The notes under the pieces: model-generated | The model's input: only the letters and a program-made list of their open reading frames with translations | Databases searched by the model: none | What the model was told of the DNA's origin: nothing | NCBI RefSeq assembly: GCF_013046825.1 | Contig: NZ_CP053187.1 | Location: 1,601,501 to 1,665,500, forward strand | Length of the DNA: 64,000 nt | Source of the DNA: Turicibacter sanguinis | GTDB taxonomy: Bacteria > Bacillota_I > Bacilli_A > MOL361 > Turicibacteraceae | Direction: 5' to 3' | In this document: piece after piece, positions 9,362-22,979 of the stretch | Position numbering within the stretch: position 1 is the first letter of the stretch | Layout of the letters: every line of letters starts with the position of its first letter | Position numbers and translations under genes: made by a program

Positions 9362-10078
9362 GTGATGAAGGAAAAACAGTTATTAACTGATCCATATGAA
9401 ATTGCACACTTTATTAAAGAAGCAAAAAAAAGTACACCGGTTAAACTTTATATCAAGGGTGACTTAGAAGGTGTGGAGTTTCCGAACTGTAAAGTATTTG
9501 GCGAAGGTCATTTTAAAATCGTATTTGGTGAATATAGCGAGATTGAATCTATTTTAGAAAAACATCAAGCTAAGATTGAGTACTATGAAATGGAAAATGA
9601 CCGTCGTAATTCAGCCATTCCAATATTAGATTTGAAACAGATTAAAGCACGAATTGAACCAGGTGCTATTATTCGAGATCATGTGACGATTGGTGAAAAT
9701 GCCGTTATTATGATGGGGGCTGTCATTAATATTGGAGCCGAAATCGGTGAAAATACAATGATTGATATGAATGCTGTCGTGGGAGCTCGAGGAACAATTG
9801 GAAAAAATGTTCATATCGGAGCGGGATCAGTCATTGCAGGTGTTCTTGAACCACCTAGTAAAACACCTGTGATCATTGAGGATGATGTGATGATTGGAGC
9901 CAATGCGGTTATTTTAGAAGGGGTTCGAGTTGGAAAGGGAGCAGTTGTAGCGGCAGGAGCTGTTGTAACGGAAGATGTCTTGCCAAATACCGTAGTAGCG
10001 GGAATGCCTGCCAAAGTCATCAAACAAAAAGATGAACAAACAAAAGACAAGGTGAAAATACTAGAAGATTTAAGATAA
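9362..10078 (+). CDS. dapH: Tetrahydrodipicolinate N-acetyltransferase
   Basis: DapH acetylates tetrahydrodipicolinate, placing this organism on the acetylase branch of diaminopimelate synthesis. The 238-residue protein has the DapH N-terminal domain (about residues 1-85) followed by a left-handed beta-helix of hexapeptide repeats ([14 protein letters not shown] and similar), and the AGMPAKV end typical of these transferases. The start is GTG 9362 or ATG 9365; both suit the GGGGGG site. The later branch enzymes (aminotransferase, deacetylase, DapF) are not in this operon. Confidence 0.95.
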   Translation: MMKEKQLLTDPYEIAHFIKEAKKSTPVKLYIKGDLEGVEFPNCKVFGEGHFKIVFGEYSEIESILEKHQAKIEYYEMENDRRNSAIPILDLKQIKARIEPGAIIRDHVTIGENAVIMMGAVINIGAEIGENTMIDMNAVVGARGTIGKNVHIGAGSVIAGVLEPPSKTPVIIEDDVMIGANAVILEGVRVGKGAVVAAGAVVTEDVLPNTVVAGMPAKVIKQKDEQTKDKVKILEDLR

Positions 10079-10093
10079 TTTTTAGTCGAATAT

Positions 10094-10137
10094 AAAAAGA
10101 TTAATCTTAGGTATTATTTCTTAGATTAATCTTTTTA
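10094..10137 (+). terminator. Terminator of the lysine operon
   Basis: AAAAAGATTAATCTTAG pairs with a matching arm ending in ATTAATCTTTTT. The position immediately after dapH suggests the operon ends here. Confidence 0.85.
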
Positions 10138-10147
10138 TTTTATTTTC

Positions 10148-10178
10148 TTGCTATGGAGTTAACTCCATACCCTATAAT
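10148..10178 (+). promoter_or_regulatory. MerR-type promoter with 19-bp spacer and central operator
   Basis: TTGCTA at 10148-10153 and TATAAT at 10173-10178 are separated by 19 bp. A perfect 16-bp palindrome (ATGGAGTTAACTCCAT, 10153-10168) fills the spacer. Over-long spacers with a palindrome are the hallmark of promoters that MerR proteins activate by DNA distortion. The next gene encodes a MerR protein, so autoregulation of the operon is likely. Confidence 0.85.
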
Positions 10179-10261
10179 AACTTTGTAATGAAATTTCTAA
10201 TAGTTATAGTAGGTGAGAAAAGAGAGCACTTTATAGGAATTTTTGAAAAGGGGATTAAAAT

Positions 10262-11513
<1,252 letters not shown>

Positions 11514-11598
11514 AGAGTCAGATTAAATTTAAGTTTGATGGTGTAATAAGACAGGTAAGACCCCTAAATCGTAAAATTTCTGATAATTTAAAATGGCA

Positions 11599-11639
11599 AA
11601 CCTCAATTATTTAATACTAAATAATTGAGGTTTTTTTTT
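11599..11639 (+). terminator. Terminator of the merR-AKR operon
   Basis: AACCTCAATTATTTA pairs with TAAATAATTGAGGTT around a 5-nt loop and is followed by a run of Ts. Confidence 0.9.
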
Positions 11640-11804
11640 GATTTTTAATAAAAATATCGAGATGATGAAATCGACTTACGTTACACTATTGGCGGAAACG
11701 TTTTTAATTTTTAATCGCTTTCTATAGAAGAATAAAATATAATATGATACTATCATAGTAGAACTTATCGAAAAATGTAGTAAATTGAGTGAAGAGGTTG
11801 ACAG

Positions 11805-12530
11805 ATGTTTAATTACGAACAAATCAAAAAATTTACTGACGTAGAGATTTTAATCTATAACTATATCATGCAAAATTCTCAAAATATTCGTTATATGACG
11901 ATTAGAGAACTAGCAGATGCGGTTCATGTTTCGACTTCTGCGATTATGCGCTTTTGCAAAAAACTTGATTGCGAAGGATATGCTGAATTTAAAGTGCAAT
12001 TTAAAATGCATTTAGAAGAAACAAAAGAAAAACAACCATTAAACGATATTTCAGAAATCATACATTATTTTCAAAGTGTTAATAATGAGGAATTTGAGCA
12101 AAATATTAGTCAAGTTGCGCAATTAGTGAGTCAAGCCAAACAAATTATCTTTGTAGGGATTGGAACATCAGGAATTCTTGGAAAGTACGGAGCACGCTAT
12201 TTTTCAAACATTGGAAAATTTAGTTACTTTATCGACGATCCATTTTACCCAAACATCGGAGGAATTAGCGATGATGCTGTTGTCATCATGCTATCGGTAT
12301 CAGGAGAAACTGAACAGACATTAAACTTGGCCAGATTCTTTTTACAACAACGTTGTACGTTAGTTAGTATTACCAATAGTACAAACTCAACGTTAGCTAA
12401 AATGTCCCAATATAATCTATCGTATTATATGACCAACCAAAAAAATCAAAAAGAATATGATATTACAACTCAGGTTCCAGTCGTTTTTATTTTAGAATCC
12501 ATTGGAAGAAGACTGACGTTAAATGCGTAA
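11805..12530 (+). CDS. RpiR/MurR-family sugar-phosphate regulator
   Basis: This is a 241-residue transcription factor with an N-terminal RpiR helix-turn-helix (about residues 1-75, including VHVSTSAIMRFCKKL). A C-terminal SIS domain binds phosphosugars (GIGTSGILGKYGARYF and SVSGETEQTLN). It stands directly before a PTS transporter and a GH1 enzyme and is the likely regulator of both. Its stop codon lies in the 5' arm of its own terminator, so it is transcribed separately from the PTS gene. Confidence 0.9.
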   Translation: MFNYEQIKKFTDVEILIYNYIMQNSQNIRYMTIRELADAVHVSTSAIMRFCKKLDCEGYAEFKVQFKMHLEETKEKQPLNDISEIIHYFQSVNNEEFEQNISQVAQLVSQAKQIIFVGIGTSGILGKYGARYFSNIGKFSYFIDDPFYPNIGGISDDAVVIMLSVSGETEQTLNLARFFLQQRCTLVSITNSTNSTLAKMSQYNLSYYMTNQKNQKEYDITTQVPVVFILESIGRRLTLNA

Positions 12531-12558
12531 ACACAGGCTATTGTGTTACGCATTTTTT
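12521..12558 (+). terminator. Terminator overlapping the end of the rpiR gene
   Basis: AATGCGTAA plus CACA pairs with TGTG plus TTACGCATT and is followed by six Ts. It includes the stop codon. Confidence 0.85.
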
Positions 12559-12595
12559 ATTGTCACAAGTTGTTTCGTTTTGGGAACAAATATCA

Positions 12596-12622
12596 AAGCG
12601 ATGTTACAAATGCTTATCGCTT
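12596..12622 (+). promoter_or_regulatory. Candidate RpiR operator before the PTS gene
   Basis: AAGCGAT (12596-12602) and ATCGCTT (12616-12622) form an exact 7-bp inverted repeat with a 13-bp gap, about 80 bp before the PTS start. The related half-site AATCGCTTTC occurs near 11708, upstream of the regulator. Binding by the RpiR protein is inferred. Confidence 0.5.
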
Positions 12623-12702
12623 ACAAAAATAATGACAGAAAGGGCTTTATTAAATACAATAGGTATGCAACACAGTTAGAGAATTAGATGGAGGTATTAC
12701 AA

Positions 12703-15505
<2,803 letters not shown>

Positions 15506-15541
15506 TAAAAAAAGGTGCTACCGTGTAGGTGCACCTTTTTT
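15506..15541. terminator. Bidirectional terminator between GH1 and DUF6944 genes
   Basis: AAAAAGGTGC pairs with GCACCTTTTT, with A- and T-runs at the two sides. It serves the GH1 gene and probably the convergent minus-strand gene. Confidence 0.8.
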
Positions 15542-15542
15542 G

Positions 15543-16139
15543 TTACTCTGATTCTAAAGTAGTTCCAATGGCAGCTACAATAGCACCAAATGTTTGAATC
15601 CAACTTCCGATAAAAATATAGATATTTCCTCTGATTTTAAATCCTTGTAACAGTTCGTATCCACCATATGCCTGTAAGCTATTCCCAAAAGTTTGTGTAA
15701 AGTTGCCGTAAGCACTCAGTAATTCTGCAGGATTGTTAGATTCTTTGAGTTCGCTAATACCAGCTAAGTATGCGCCATAGCCTTGTAAGAGATTTCCAAC
15801 GATAATGAGTTGATAAACCTCATCTTTTTCAAGTTCTGATTGAAGGCTATAAAGGACTGCAAGATTTCCACTGGCTCCAATTTCGTTTCCGATTGTTCCA
15901 AGTAAAGAATCATTTCCTAATGCTTCAATTCCATTACCAGAAGCTTGTAGAATGTTTCCCCACTGACCTAAGTCGGTCACTAAATTTTGAGCCTCTTCCT
16001 CAGTTAGAAAATTTGATCCTAAAAAGGTGCCATCAAAATCAATGTCGGTAAAAAAGGGGGAAATCCCGAGGGATGCAACAACTGTTCCAGTTGCATCAAT
16101 CCAGGCTCCAACTATTTCATCCATTGTGGTCTGTTTCAT
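15543..16139 (-). CDS. DUF6944-like repetitive protein
   Basis: This is a 198-residue protein built from degenerate repeats rich in Gly, Asn, Leu and Ala (recurrent patterns such as GNxLQAxGN and GSWIQTFGAI). It matches my memory of the DUF6944 repetitive family in Bacillota. It has no signal peptide. The start is at 16139 because GGGAGGAG precedes this ATG with normal spacing. Function is unknown. It is monocistronic and convergent with the GH1 gene. Confidence 0.65.
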   Translation of the reverse strand: MKQTTMDEIVGAWIDATGTVVASLGISPFFTDIDFDGTFLGSNFLTEEEAQNLVTDLGQWGNILQASGNGIEALGNDSLLGTIGNEIGASGNLAVLYSLQSELEKDEVYQLIIVGNLLQGYGAYLAGISELKESNNPAELLSAYGNFTQTFGNSLQAYGGYELLQGFKIRGNIYIFIGSWIQTFGAIVAAIGTTLESE

Positions 16140-16409
16140 GATAATCTCCTCCCTTGAACTCACTTATTATTATTCTAAGTCGCTTTAATGATTTAGAGCA
16201 TGTACAGGCCTACTTTTGAAGTAAAATTAAGACACAGGGATAGATTCTGCCACCAGATAGATATAATTAAAGAGAGTTTTTTAACAATGAAAAATCTCCT
16301 AATTAATGAAAGATTATGTCTCATACTGTCCATTAAAAAGCTTAAGTCGTGAGGGTAAAGATAAAAAGTAAAAAAAATATATAGATATATAGAAAAAGTC
16401 CACTTAATA

Positions 16410-16438
16410 TATAATATTGAAAATTGAATGCGCTAACA
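16410..16438 (+). promoter_or_regulatory. Candidate -10 box and cre site before the alpha-mannosidase gene
   Basis: TATAAT at 16410-16415 is followed by TGAATGCGCTAACA at 16425-16438, which matches the catabolite-responsive consensus TGWAANCGNTNWCA at all but one fixed position. A site overlapping the start of transcription would give CcpA repression in glucose. The rest of 16140-16507 shows no gene. Confidence 0.6.
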
Positions 16439-16507
16439 GGGTGAATTAAAATAGAGCTATAGTTGATAAAACTTAATTCAAAAATAATAGTCCGTGGGGG
16501 AAAAATA

Positions 16508-19500
16508 ATGAAGGATATGTTTTTAACGAAAAATAAATTGCAAGCTCGTACCGATGAAATCGCATCTTATCGTTATCGAGAAGGATTCAGCTTAGGGACT
16601 TTAGAAATAAAAGAAGATGTATCAGGTGAAGTTAATCCAGCTTTAGTTCATGAATTTGATGGTGAAATTGCCATTGGAGATCGTTGGTCAGGTCGCGATA
16701 AATACTTATGGTTACATAAAAACGTAACAATCCCAGCAAACTGGAGCGGAAAAAAAGTTTTAGGAATTTTTGATTATGGAAATACAGGAGCCGGAAATAA
16801 TTCCGGATTTGAATCGTTACTTTATGTGAATGGGGAACCTTTCCAAGGGGTTGATAGTAATCATAAAGAAGTCTTCTTCAAAGAAGAACACATTGGACAA
16901 GAAATTTCATTACAATTCCGTTTATGGTCAGGTCTTGAAGGTGGAGGAGTGCCAACATCACAAGAACACCGTATTAATTGTGCAATGATCGCCTGGTTAG
17001 ATGAAAAAATTGACGATTTATACTATAATGCGCACGTTATTTTAGAAACGTTAGACATTTTAGATGAATTTAATCCTGTCCGTGCTAAATTACAAAAGGC
17101 ATTAAATGATAGTTATAAATTAATTGATTGGTCATACCCAGGGTCAGAATCATTCTATGAATCGTTACACGAAGCAAGCGATTTATTAAATGAGTTAATT
17201 GATCGCATTGGAAAGCATTCAGATATTCATGTCACTTGTATTGGTCATACTCATATTGACGTGGCATGGTTATGGCGTTTAAAACATACGAAAGAAAAAT
17301 GTGCGCGTTCATTCTCAACAGTAATGCGTTTAATGGAACAATATCCAGAATATATTTTCTTACAAACTCAACCACAACTTTATGAATATGTAAAACATAA
17401 CTATCCTGATTTATATGAAAAAATCAAAGCTAAAGTAGCGGATGGACAATGGGAAGTTGATGGGGGAATGTGGGTTGAAGCAGACTGTAACTTAACATCA
17501 GGTGAGTCATTAACGCGTCAAATCTTAGTCGGAAGCAAGTTCATTAAAGATGAGTTTGGAAAAGATGTTGAATATTTATGGTTACCAGATGTCTTTGGTT
17601 ATTCATGGGCGTTACCTCAGATTTTAAAGAAATCGGGAATTGATACATTTATGACAACTAAAATTAGTTGGAATCAATATAATCGTATGCCGCATGATAC
17701 GTTCCATTGGAGAGGAATTGATGGAAGTGAAGTCCTAACTCACTTTATTACAACACCTGAACCATGGAGTGAACCAGGATCTTGGTTCTATACGTACAAT
17801 GGTCGTATTAGTCCAAAAATCGTTAAGGGAGTATTTGATGCTTACAGTGAAAAAGAGTTAACGAATGAATTGTTAATTTCTTACGGATTTGGAGATGGTG
17901 GAGGTGGTGTTAACCGTGATATGTTAGAATATCGTCGCCGTATTGACAAAATGCCAGGACTTCCAAATATTAAAACAGGAACAGCATCAGATTACTTTAA
18001 AAACTTACATGAAAAAGTTAAAAATACAGATTCATATGTTCATACATGGGACGGAGAACTTTATTTAGAATATCACCGTGGAACCTATACATCTCAAGCT
18101 TATAATAAGAAAACAAATCGTCAATTAGAGTTATTATATCGTCAGGCTGAATGGTTAATGGCAATGGCAGGTATTGAAAAAGATGAATTAGCTGCTGTTA
18201 AACAAGATCAATTAACAGAAGGATGGAAAATCATCTTATGTAATCAATTCCATGATATCATTCCAGGATCTTCAATTCGTGAAGTATATGAAGATTGTCA
18301 TGATGATTATGAACGTGCAGAATGTCTAGCGACTGATTTACAAGCTGAAGCTTTAACAACATTCTCAAAAACATCAGCTCATACTTGGACGATTATGAAT
18401 AACATGAACTGGAATCGTACAGAATTAGTGACAATCGATATCAAAGCGAACGGTACTTGGTACGATATTGATGGTAATCTGTTAAAGGCACAAAAACAAG
18501 AATCAAGCTGGGTGGTAGAAGTAAAAGATGTACCAGCGATGGGATGGACAACTATCCGTTTTGAAGAAGGAACAAGTAAAGAAGAAGCATCTGTTTTCAA
18601 TGTAACGGAAAATAAAGTTGAAACACCATTCTATATCATCACATTAAATGAAGCGGGACAAATGACATCTATTTACGATAAAGAAGCAGATGTTGAAGTG
18701 TTAGCACAGGGAGAACGTGGAAATGTCTTACAAATGTTTGAAGATAAACCATTAGCACATGAAGCATGGGACATCGATTTATTCTACCAAGAAAAAATGC
18801 GCGAAGTAACAAATCTTCAATCGATTGAAGTCATTAATCAAGGAGCACTTCAAATCGATCTAAAATTAACATGGAAATACATGAGCACAACAATTGTACA
18901 AGATTTAATTCTTTATGCTAATAACAAGCGTATTGATTTTAAAACATGGGTAGATTGGCGTGAACGTAAACAATTATTAAAAGTTGCCTTCCCGGTCAAT
19001 GTTCGTGCGACTTATGCAACGTATGATATTCAATACGGAAACGTGCGTCGTGCAACGAACTGGAATACAAGTTGGGAACAAGCGCGTTTTGAAACAGTCG
19101 CTCATAAATGGGTAGACTTATCAGAACGTGGATATGGAGTTAGCTTAATGAATGATTGTAAATACGGTCATGACATTAAAGATAATGTGATGCGTTTAAC
19201 CTTATTAAAAGCAGCTACTCATCCAGACGTAGAACAAGATCAAGGTGAACATGAATTCACATACTCATTATTACCACATATCGGGGATTGGGTAGACGTT
19301 GATACAGAAAAGGCATCATGGGCGATTAATCAACCCTTACAAGCCATTGAAAAAGATTTAGGAACACGTCAATTCATGACCGTAGATAGTGACCAAGTTA
19401 TTGTAGATGCCATCAAACGTAGTGAAGATGGAGAATACTTAGTGGTTCGAATACATGAATACACAGGTGGAAAAGATAACGTCACTGTATCACTTAACTT

Positions 19501-19621
19501 TGATGTTAAAGCATGGGCAGAAGCGGATTTACGCGAACGTTCAATTGAAGAATTTAAATCAACACCAATTGAATTAAAAGTAAAACCATATGAAATCAAA
19601 ACAATTTTAATTAAAGCATAA
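16508..19621 (+). CDS. Alpha-mannosidase, GH38
   Basis: This is a 1037-residue cytoplasmic retaining alpha-mannosidase. The zinc/active-site motif HIDVAWLWR is near residue 260, VEADCNL follows, and the nucleophile aspartate is in LPDVFGYS. Jelly-roll and beta-sandwich regions fill the C-terminal half. No signal peptide is present, so it acts on imported oligosaccharides. ATG 16508 is chosen because GGGGG lies 7-8 bases upstream. Terminators follow it and separate it from the GH31 gene. Confidence 0.93.
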   Translation: MKDMFLTKNKLQARTDEIASYRYREGFSLGTLEIKEDVSGEVNPALVHEFDGEIAIGDRWSGRDKYLWLHKNVTIPANWSGKKVLGIFDYGNTGAGNNSGFESLLYVNGEPFQGVDSNHKEVFFKEEHIGQEISLQFRLWSGLEGGGVPTSQEHRINCAMIAWLDEKIDDLYYNAHVILETLDILDEFNPVRAKLQKALNDSYKLIDWSYPGSESFYESLHEASDLLNELIDRIGKHSDIHVTCIGHTHIDVAWLWRLKHTKEKCARSFSTVMRLMEQYPEYIFLQTQPQLYEYVKHNYPDLYEKIKAKVADGQWEVDGGMWVEADCNLTSGESLTRQILVGSKFIKDEFGKDVEYLWLPDVFGYSWALPQILKKSGIDTFMTTKISWNQYNRMPHDTFHWRGIDGSEVLTHFITTPEPWSEPGSWFYTYNGRISPKIVKGVFDAYSEKELTNELLISYGFGDGGGGVNRDMLEYRRRIDKMPGLPNIKTGTASDYFKNLHEKVKNTDSYVHTWDGELYLEYHRGTYTSQAYNKKTNRQLELLYRQAEWLMAMAGIEKDELAAVKQDQLTEGWKIILCNQFHDIIPGSSIREVYEDCHDDYERAECLATDLQAEALTTFSKTSAHTWTIMNNMNWNRTELVTIDIKANGTWYDIDGNLLKAQKQESSWVVEVKDVPAMGWTTIRFEEGTSKEEASVFNVTENKVETPFYIITLNEAGQMTSIYDKEADVEVLAQGERGNVLQMFEDKPLAHEAWDIDLFYQEKMREVTNLQSIEVINQGALQIDLKLTWKYMSTTIVQDLILYANNKRIDFKTWVDWRERKQLLKVAFPVNVRATYATYDIQYGNVRRATNWNTSWEQARFETVAHKWVDLSERGYGVSLMNDCKYGHDIKDNVMRLTLLKAATHPDVEQDQGEHEFTYSLLPHIGDWVDVDTEKASWAINQPLQAIEKDLGTRQFMTVDSDQVIVDAIKRSEDGEYLVVRIHEYTGGKDNVTVSLNFDVKAWAEADLRERSIEEFKSTPIELKVKPYEIKTILIKA

Positions 19622-19628
19622 CAAAAAA

Positions 19629-19670
19629 GTCCTTAACCGCTAGACAGTCTAGTCGTTAAGGACAATTTTT
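19629..19670 (+). terminator. Hairpin after the alpha-mannosidase gene
   Basis: GTCCTTAAC pairs with GTTAAGGAC, with an inner CTAGAC/TCTAG stem, and is followed by AATTTTT. Some readthrough into the GH31 gene is likely because no separate promoter is obvious. Confidence 0.8.
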
Positions 19671-19687
19671 ATGAGGAGAATGATGAG

Positions 19688-21805
19688 ATGTTAGAAACTA
19701 AAGTGAAAAGATATCAATACGGTAACCCATTTCAAACTGATGCCGTCGTCATCAAACTGCCAATCTATCACGAACCCTTACAAAAACTATCGCATGAAAA
19801 TGGGAATTTTATCTACAAATTAGAAAAAGGGGCTGCCGTTTATGGGCTTGGGGAAAGTGTGCGCGGAATTAATAAACGCGGTTGGTTTTACACAAGTTTT
19901 TGTACGGATGATGATATGCATACTGAAAATAAACACGCCCTTTACGGATCACATAACTTTTTAATTTGCAATGAATCACAACCATTCGGAATTTTTATCG
20001 ATTATCCTGGAAAAGTTCATTTTGATATCGGATATACGGATTTGGATACCTTAATGATTGAGCCTGAGATGATGAATCTAGATCTTTATTTAATTGAAGG
20101 TCAGAATGTTCTAGAAATTATACAGACTTTTAGAACACTCATCGGGCAAAGCTATATCCCACCAAAATGGGCTTTTGGTTACCAGCAAAGTCGTTGGAGT
20201 TATGAAACGGCAGATGAAATACGAGAAGTCGCTCACCATTTCAAAAAACATGAAATCCCATTAGATAGCATTTATTTAGATATCGACTACATGCAAAACT
20301 TAAAAGATTTCACAGTTGATCCTCATAAGTTTCCTGATTTTGAAAATCTGGTAGCAGAGTTAAAAGAGGAAGGAATTCATCTGATTCCGATTATCGATGC
20401 CGGTGTTAAAGCAGAAGCAGGATATGAAATTTATGATGAAGGCATAAAAAACGGATACTTTATTAAAAATGAGGATGGAACACCATTTGAAGCAGCTGTT
20501 TGGCCAGGAAAAGTTCATTTTCCAGACTTTTTAAATAAAGAAGCACGCACTTGGTTTGGAATGAAATATAAAACGTTAATCGATAAAGGCATTGAGGGGT
20601 TTTGGAATGATATGAATGAACCATCGATTTTTTATACGCCAAATGCGATGAAACAAGCGATGGATTCAGTGCTGGAAAATAAAGAAAAAAATATTGATTT
20701 AGGTTTGTTTTTCGGTATTAAAGATCAATTTAGTAATATCTTAAATAAGCCAGAATACTTTAAAGAAATGTATCATGATACAGACCAAGGGTTTGTATGC
20801 CATCATGAGGTTCATAATCTTTATGGATATAATATGACACGTGCTGCTGCGGAAGCTTTTGATGTGATTAAAGAAGAGCGTATGTTGTTATTCTCACGTG
20901 CCTCTTCAACCGGAATGCACCGATTTAGTGGAATTTGGACAGGCGATAACCGTTCTTGGTGGTCACATTTATTATTAAATATTAAAATGATGCCATCTCT
21001 TAATATGTGTGGATATCTATATAGTGGAGCTGATATCGGGGGATTTAGTGATAATACAACCGAAGACCTGTTAACAAGATGGTTACAGTTTGGAATCTTT
21101 ACACCATTAATGCGTAATCATACGGCTAAATATACAAGAGCCCAAGAACCGTATCGTTTCAAAAGTATGGATGTCATGCGTCATTTCATTTGCTTACGCT
21201 ATGTATTGGTGAATCATTTATATAGTGAATATATGAAAGCTTGCTTAAGCAACACTTTATATTTTAAAGCGTTAGCCTTTGAGTATTCGGATGATATTTC
21301 AAAAGAAATAGAAGACCAACTCCTACTTGGAGATGGACTCATGATTGCACCTATTTATGAACAAAACAAAACAGGACGTGTTGTCTATTTCCCAGAAGAG
21401 ATGTTATGTGTTCGTTTTACAACTGAAAAAACGTATCAACTTGAATTAATGAAACAAGGGCATCACTATGTTAGCATGCCAATAGATCAATTGGTTATCT
21501 TTATTCGTCCTAATCATTTATTAATTTTAAATGATGAAGCACAAAATGTGTCTCAGCTTGATAATCATCAAATTGAAATCATCGCTCATGTTCAAACAAC
21601 GTGTGAAGGACGTTATTATGAAGATAATGGTCTAGTTAAAAATCCAAAACTAGAAGATGGATTAAGTCAAATCAACATTAACATTGAAAATAATGAAGTA
21701 GGTACACAGTGGCAAAAATCAAAGAATAGCCAACTGAACCACGTCACTTACACTGTGTATGATGCCAAGCAAAATGAGATTTTCATTCATACTGAAAATT
21801 TATAA
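19688..21805 (+). CDS. GH31 family glycosidase
   Basis: This is a 705-residue alpha-glucosidase/alpha-xylosidase-type enzyme without a signal peptide. The nucleophile aspartate is in GFWNDMNEPSIF and the acid/base aspartate in WTGDNRSWW; RASSTGMHRF precedes it as usual. The N-terminal galactose-mutarotase-like beta-sandwich covers about residues 1-150. Exact linkage specificity cannot be assigned. It forms a glycan-degrading group with the adjacent alpha-mannosidase. Confidence 0.9.
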   Translation: MLETKVKRYQYGNPFQTDAVVIKLPIYHEPLQKLSHENGNFIYKLEKGAAVYGLGESVRGINKRGWFYTSFCTDDDMHTENKHALYGSHNFLICNESQPFGIFIDYPGKVHFDIGYTDLDTLMIEPEMMNLDLYLIEGQNVLEIIQTFRTLIGQSYIPPKWAFGYQQSRWSYETADEIREVAHHFKKHEIPLDSIYLDIDYMQNLKDFTVDPHKFPDFENLVAELKEEGIHLIPIIDAGVKAEAGYEIYDEGIKNGYFIKNEDGTPFEAAVWPGKVHFPDFLNKEARTWFGMKYKTLIDKGIEGFWNDMNEPSIFYTPNAMKQAMDSVLENKEKNIDLGLFFGIKDQFSNILNKPEYFKEMYHDTDQGFVCHHEVHNLYGYNMTRAAAEAFDVIKEERMLLFSRASSTGMHRFSGIWTGDNRSWWSHLLLNIKMMPSLNMCGYLYSGADIGGFSDNTTEDLLTRWLQFGIFTPLMRNHTAKYTRAQEPYRFKSMDVMRHFICLRYVLVNHLYSEYMKACLSNTLYFKALAFEYSDDISKEIEDQLLLGDGLMIAPIYEQNKTGRVVYFPEEMLCVRFTTEKTYQLELMKQGHHYVSMPIDQLVIFIRPNHLLILNDEAQNVSQLDNHQIEIIAHVQTTCEGRYYEDNGLVKNPKLEDGLSQININIENNEVGTQWQKSKNSQLNHVTYTVYDAKQNEIFIHTENL

Positions 21806-21806
21806 A

Positions 21807-21842
21807 AAAAAAGGATTCTCAAATTTTGAGAATCCTTTTTTA
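21807..21842. terminator. Bidirectional terminator between GH31 and YeiH genes
   Basis: AAGGATTCTCAA pairs with TTGAGAATCCTT, with A- and T-runs at both ends, between convergent genes. Confidence 0.9.
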
Positions 21843-21868
21843 AGTACACTTTATTTAGTTAGTCAATT

Positions 21869-22873
21869 TTAGACTTGTCCTAGGAAAACTTGTACAACAA
21901 GTGCGACAATAACAACAATAGCTGAAATAATGAATCCGTGAAGCATAGGAAGGAAACCTGACTTCGTAACATCGCGAATATCTGTTTTTAATCCAATTGC
22001 AGCTAGTGCCATGACCATAAAGAACTTACTTAATGTTGAAAGAGTTGAGCTTAGTGCCGCTGGGATAATACCAACACTGTTTAGGATAGCTGCCCCTAAG
22101 AATAATAAAATAAACCAAGGGAATATCTTTTTTAAATTAATTTTCTTTTGTTCACCTGATACGGCTGAATTTTGTTTTTGTTTTAATCGTTCATTTAAAT
22201 ATGAGAAAGCTAATACAACCGGAATGATTGATAATGTACGTGTTAATTTTACAATCGTTGCAAAATCACCTGCAGCATCGCTATAAGCGTATCCTGCGGC
22301 AACAACAGAAGATGTATCGTTTACAGCTGTACCTGCCCATAATCCGAATGCCATATCACTCAATCCAAGTGCTGCTCCCATAATAGGGAATAAAATAACC
22401 ATTACAACATCAAAGATAAATGTTGCAGAAATAGCATAAGCGACATCTGAATCTTCAGCATCGATAACTTGTGATAAGGTAGCAACAGCCGTTCCACCAC
22501 AAATTCCTGTTCCTGCTGAAATTAATGAACTAAGTTTCCAGTCCATTTTGAAAAGCTTTCCAAATAAATAACCAAATCCAAATGCTGCTGCTAAAGTAAA
22601 TACCATGACAACAAGTGAGTATTTACCAACATGAATAATTTGACTAATACTTAAGCTAGTTCCTAATAAGACAATTGCAACTTTTAAAAGTTTTTTTGAA
22701 CTAAATGTAATTCCAGCTCTATATTTTGTATCATCCTTCATAAAAAAGTTAAGGGCCATCCCTACTAAAAGTGCAAATACACTAGCCCCGATGATATGAA
22801 TATATTGATTTAGTAACGTTGCGATAATAGCAATCGCTAATGAAAGAAGAACCCCAGGTATGACTTTTTTCAT
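21869..22873 (-). CDS. YeiH family putative sulfate exporter (UPF0324)
   Basis: This is a 334-residue membrane protein with about 10 hydrophobic helices and the family motifs GTGICGGTAVATLSQ and GTAVNDTSSVVAAGY. Members are annotated as putative sulfate/sulfonate exporters; direct biochemical proof is limited. It is divergent from a LysR gene with a shared operator between them, the conserved YeiH/YeiE-type arrangement. An AGGAGG site precedes the ATG. Confidence 0.88.
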   Translation of the reverse strand: MKKVIPGVLLSLAIAIIATLLNQYIHIIGASVFALLVGMALNFFMKDDTKYRAGITFSSKKLLKVAIVLLGTSLSISQIIHVGKYSLVVMVFTLAAAFGFGYLFGKLFKMDWKLSSLISAGTGICGGTAVATLSQVIDAEDSDVAYAISATFIFDVVMVILFPIMGAALGLSDMAFGLWAGTAVNDTSSVVAAGYAYSDAAGDFATIVKLTRTLSIIPVVLAFSYLNERLKQKQNSAVSGEQKKINLKKIFPWFILLFLGAAILNSVGIIPAALSSTLSTLSKFFMVMALAAIGLKTDIRDVTKSGFLPMLHGFIISAIVVIVALVVQVFLGQV

Positions 22874-22914
22874 AAAAACCTCCTATTTTTTAACATAACT
22901 TTACAATAACATGC

Positions 22915-22945
22915 AAAAATGTATAAAATCAAATTATACATTTTT
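22915..22945. promoter_or_regulatory. Perfect inverted repeat between yeiH-like and lysR genes
   Basis: AAAAATGTATAA (22915-22926) and TTATACATTTTT (22934-22945) are exact inverted copies with a 7-bp gap, midway between two divergent starts. This fits a LysR operator regulating both genes. Confidence 0.75.
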
Positions 22946-22979
22946 ATATGACTATAATATTTTTTTATAGGAGGTACCT

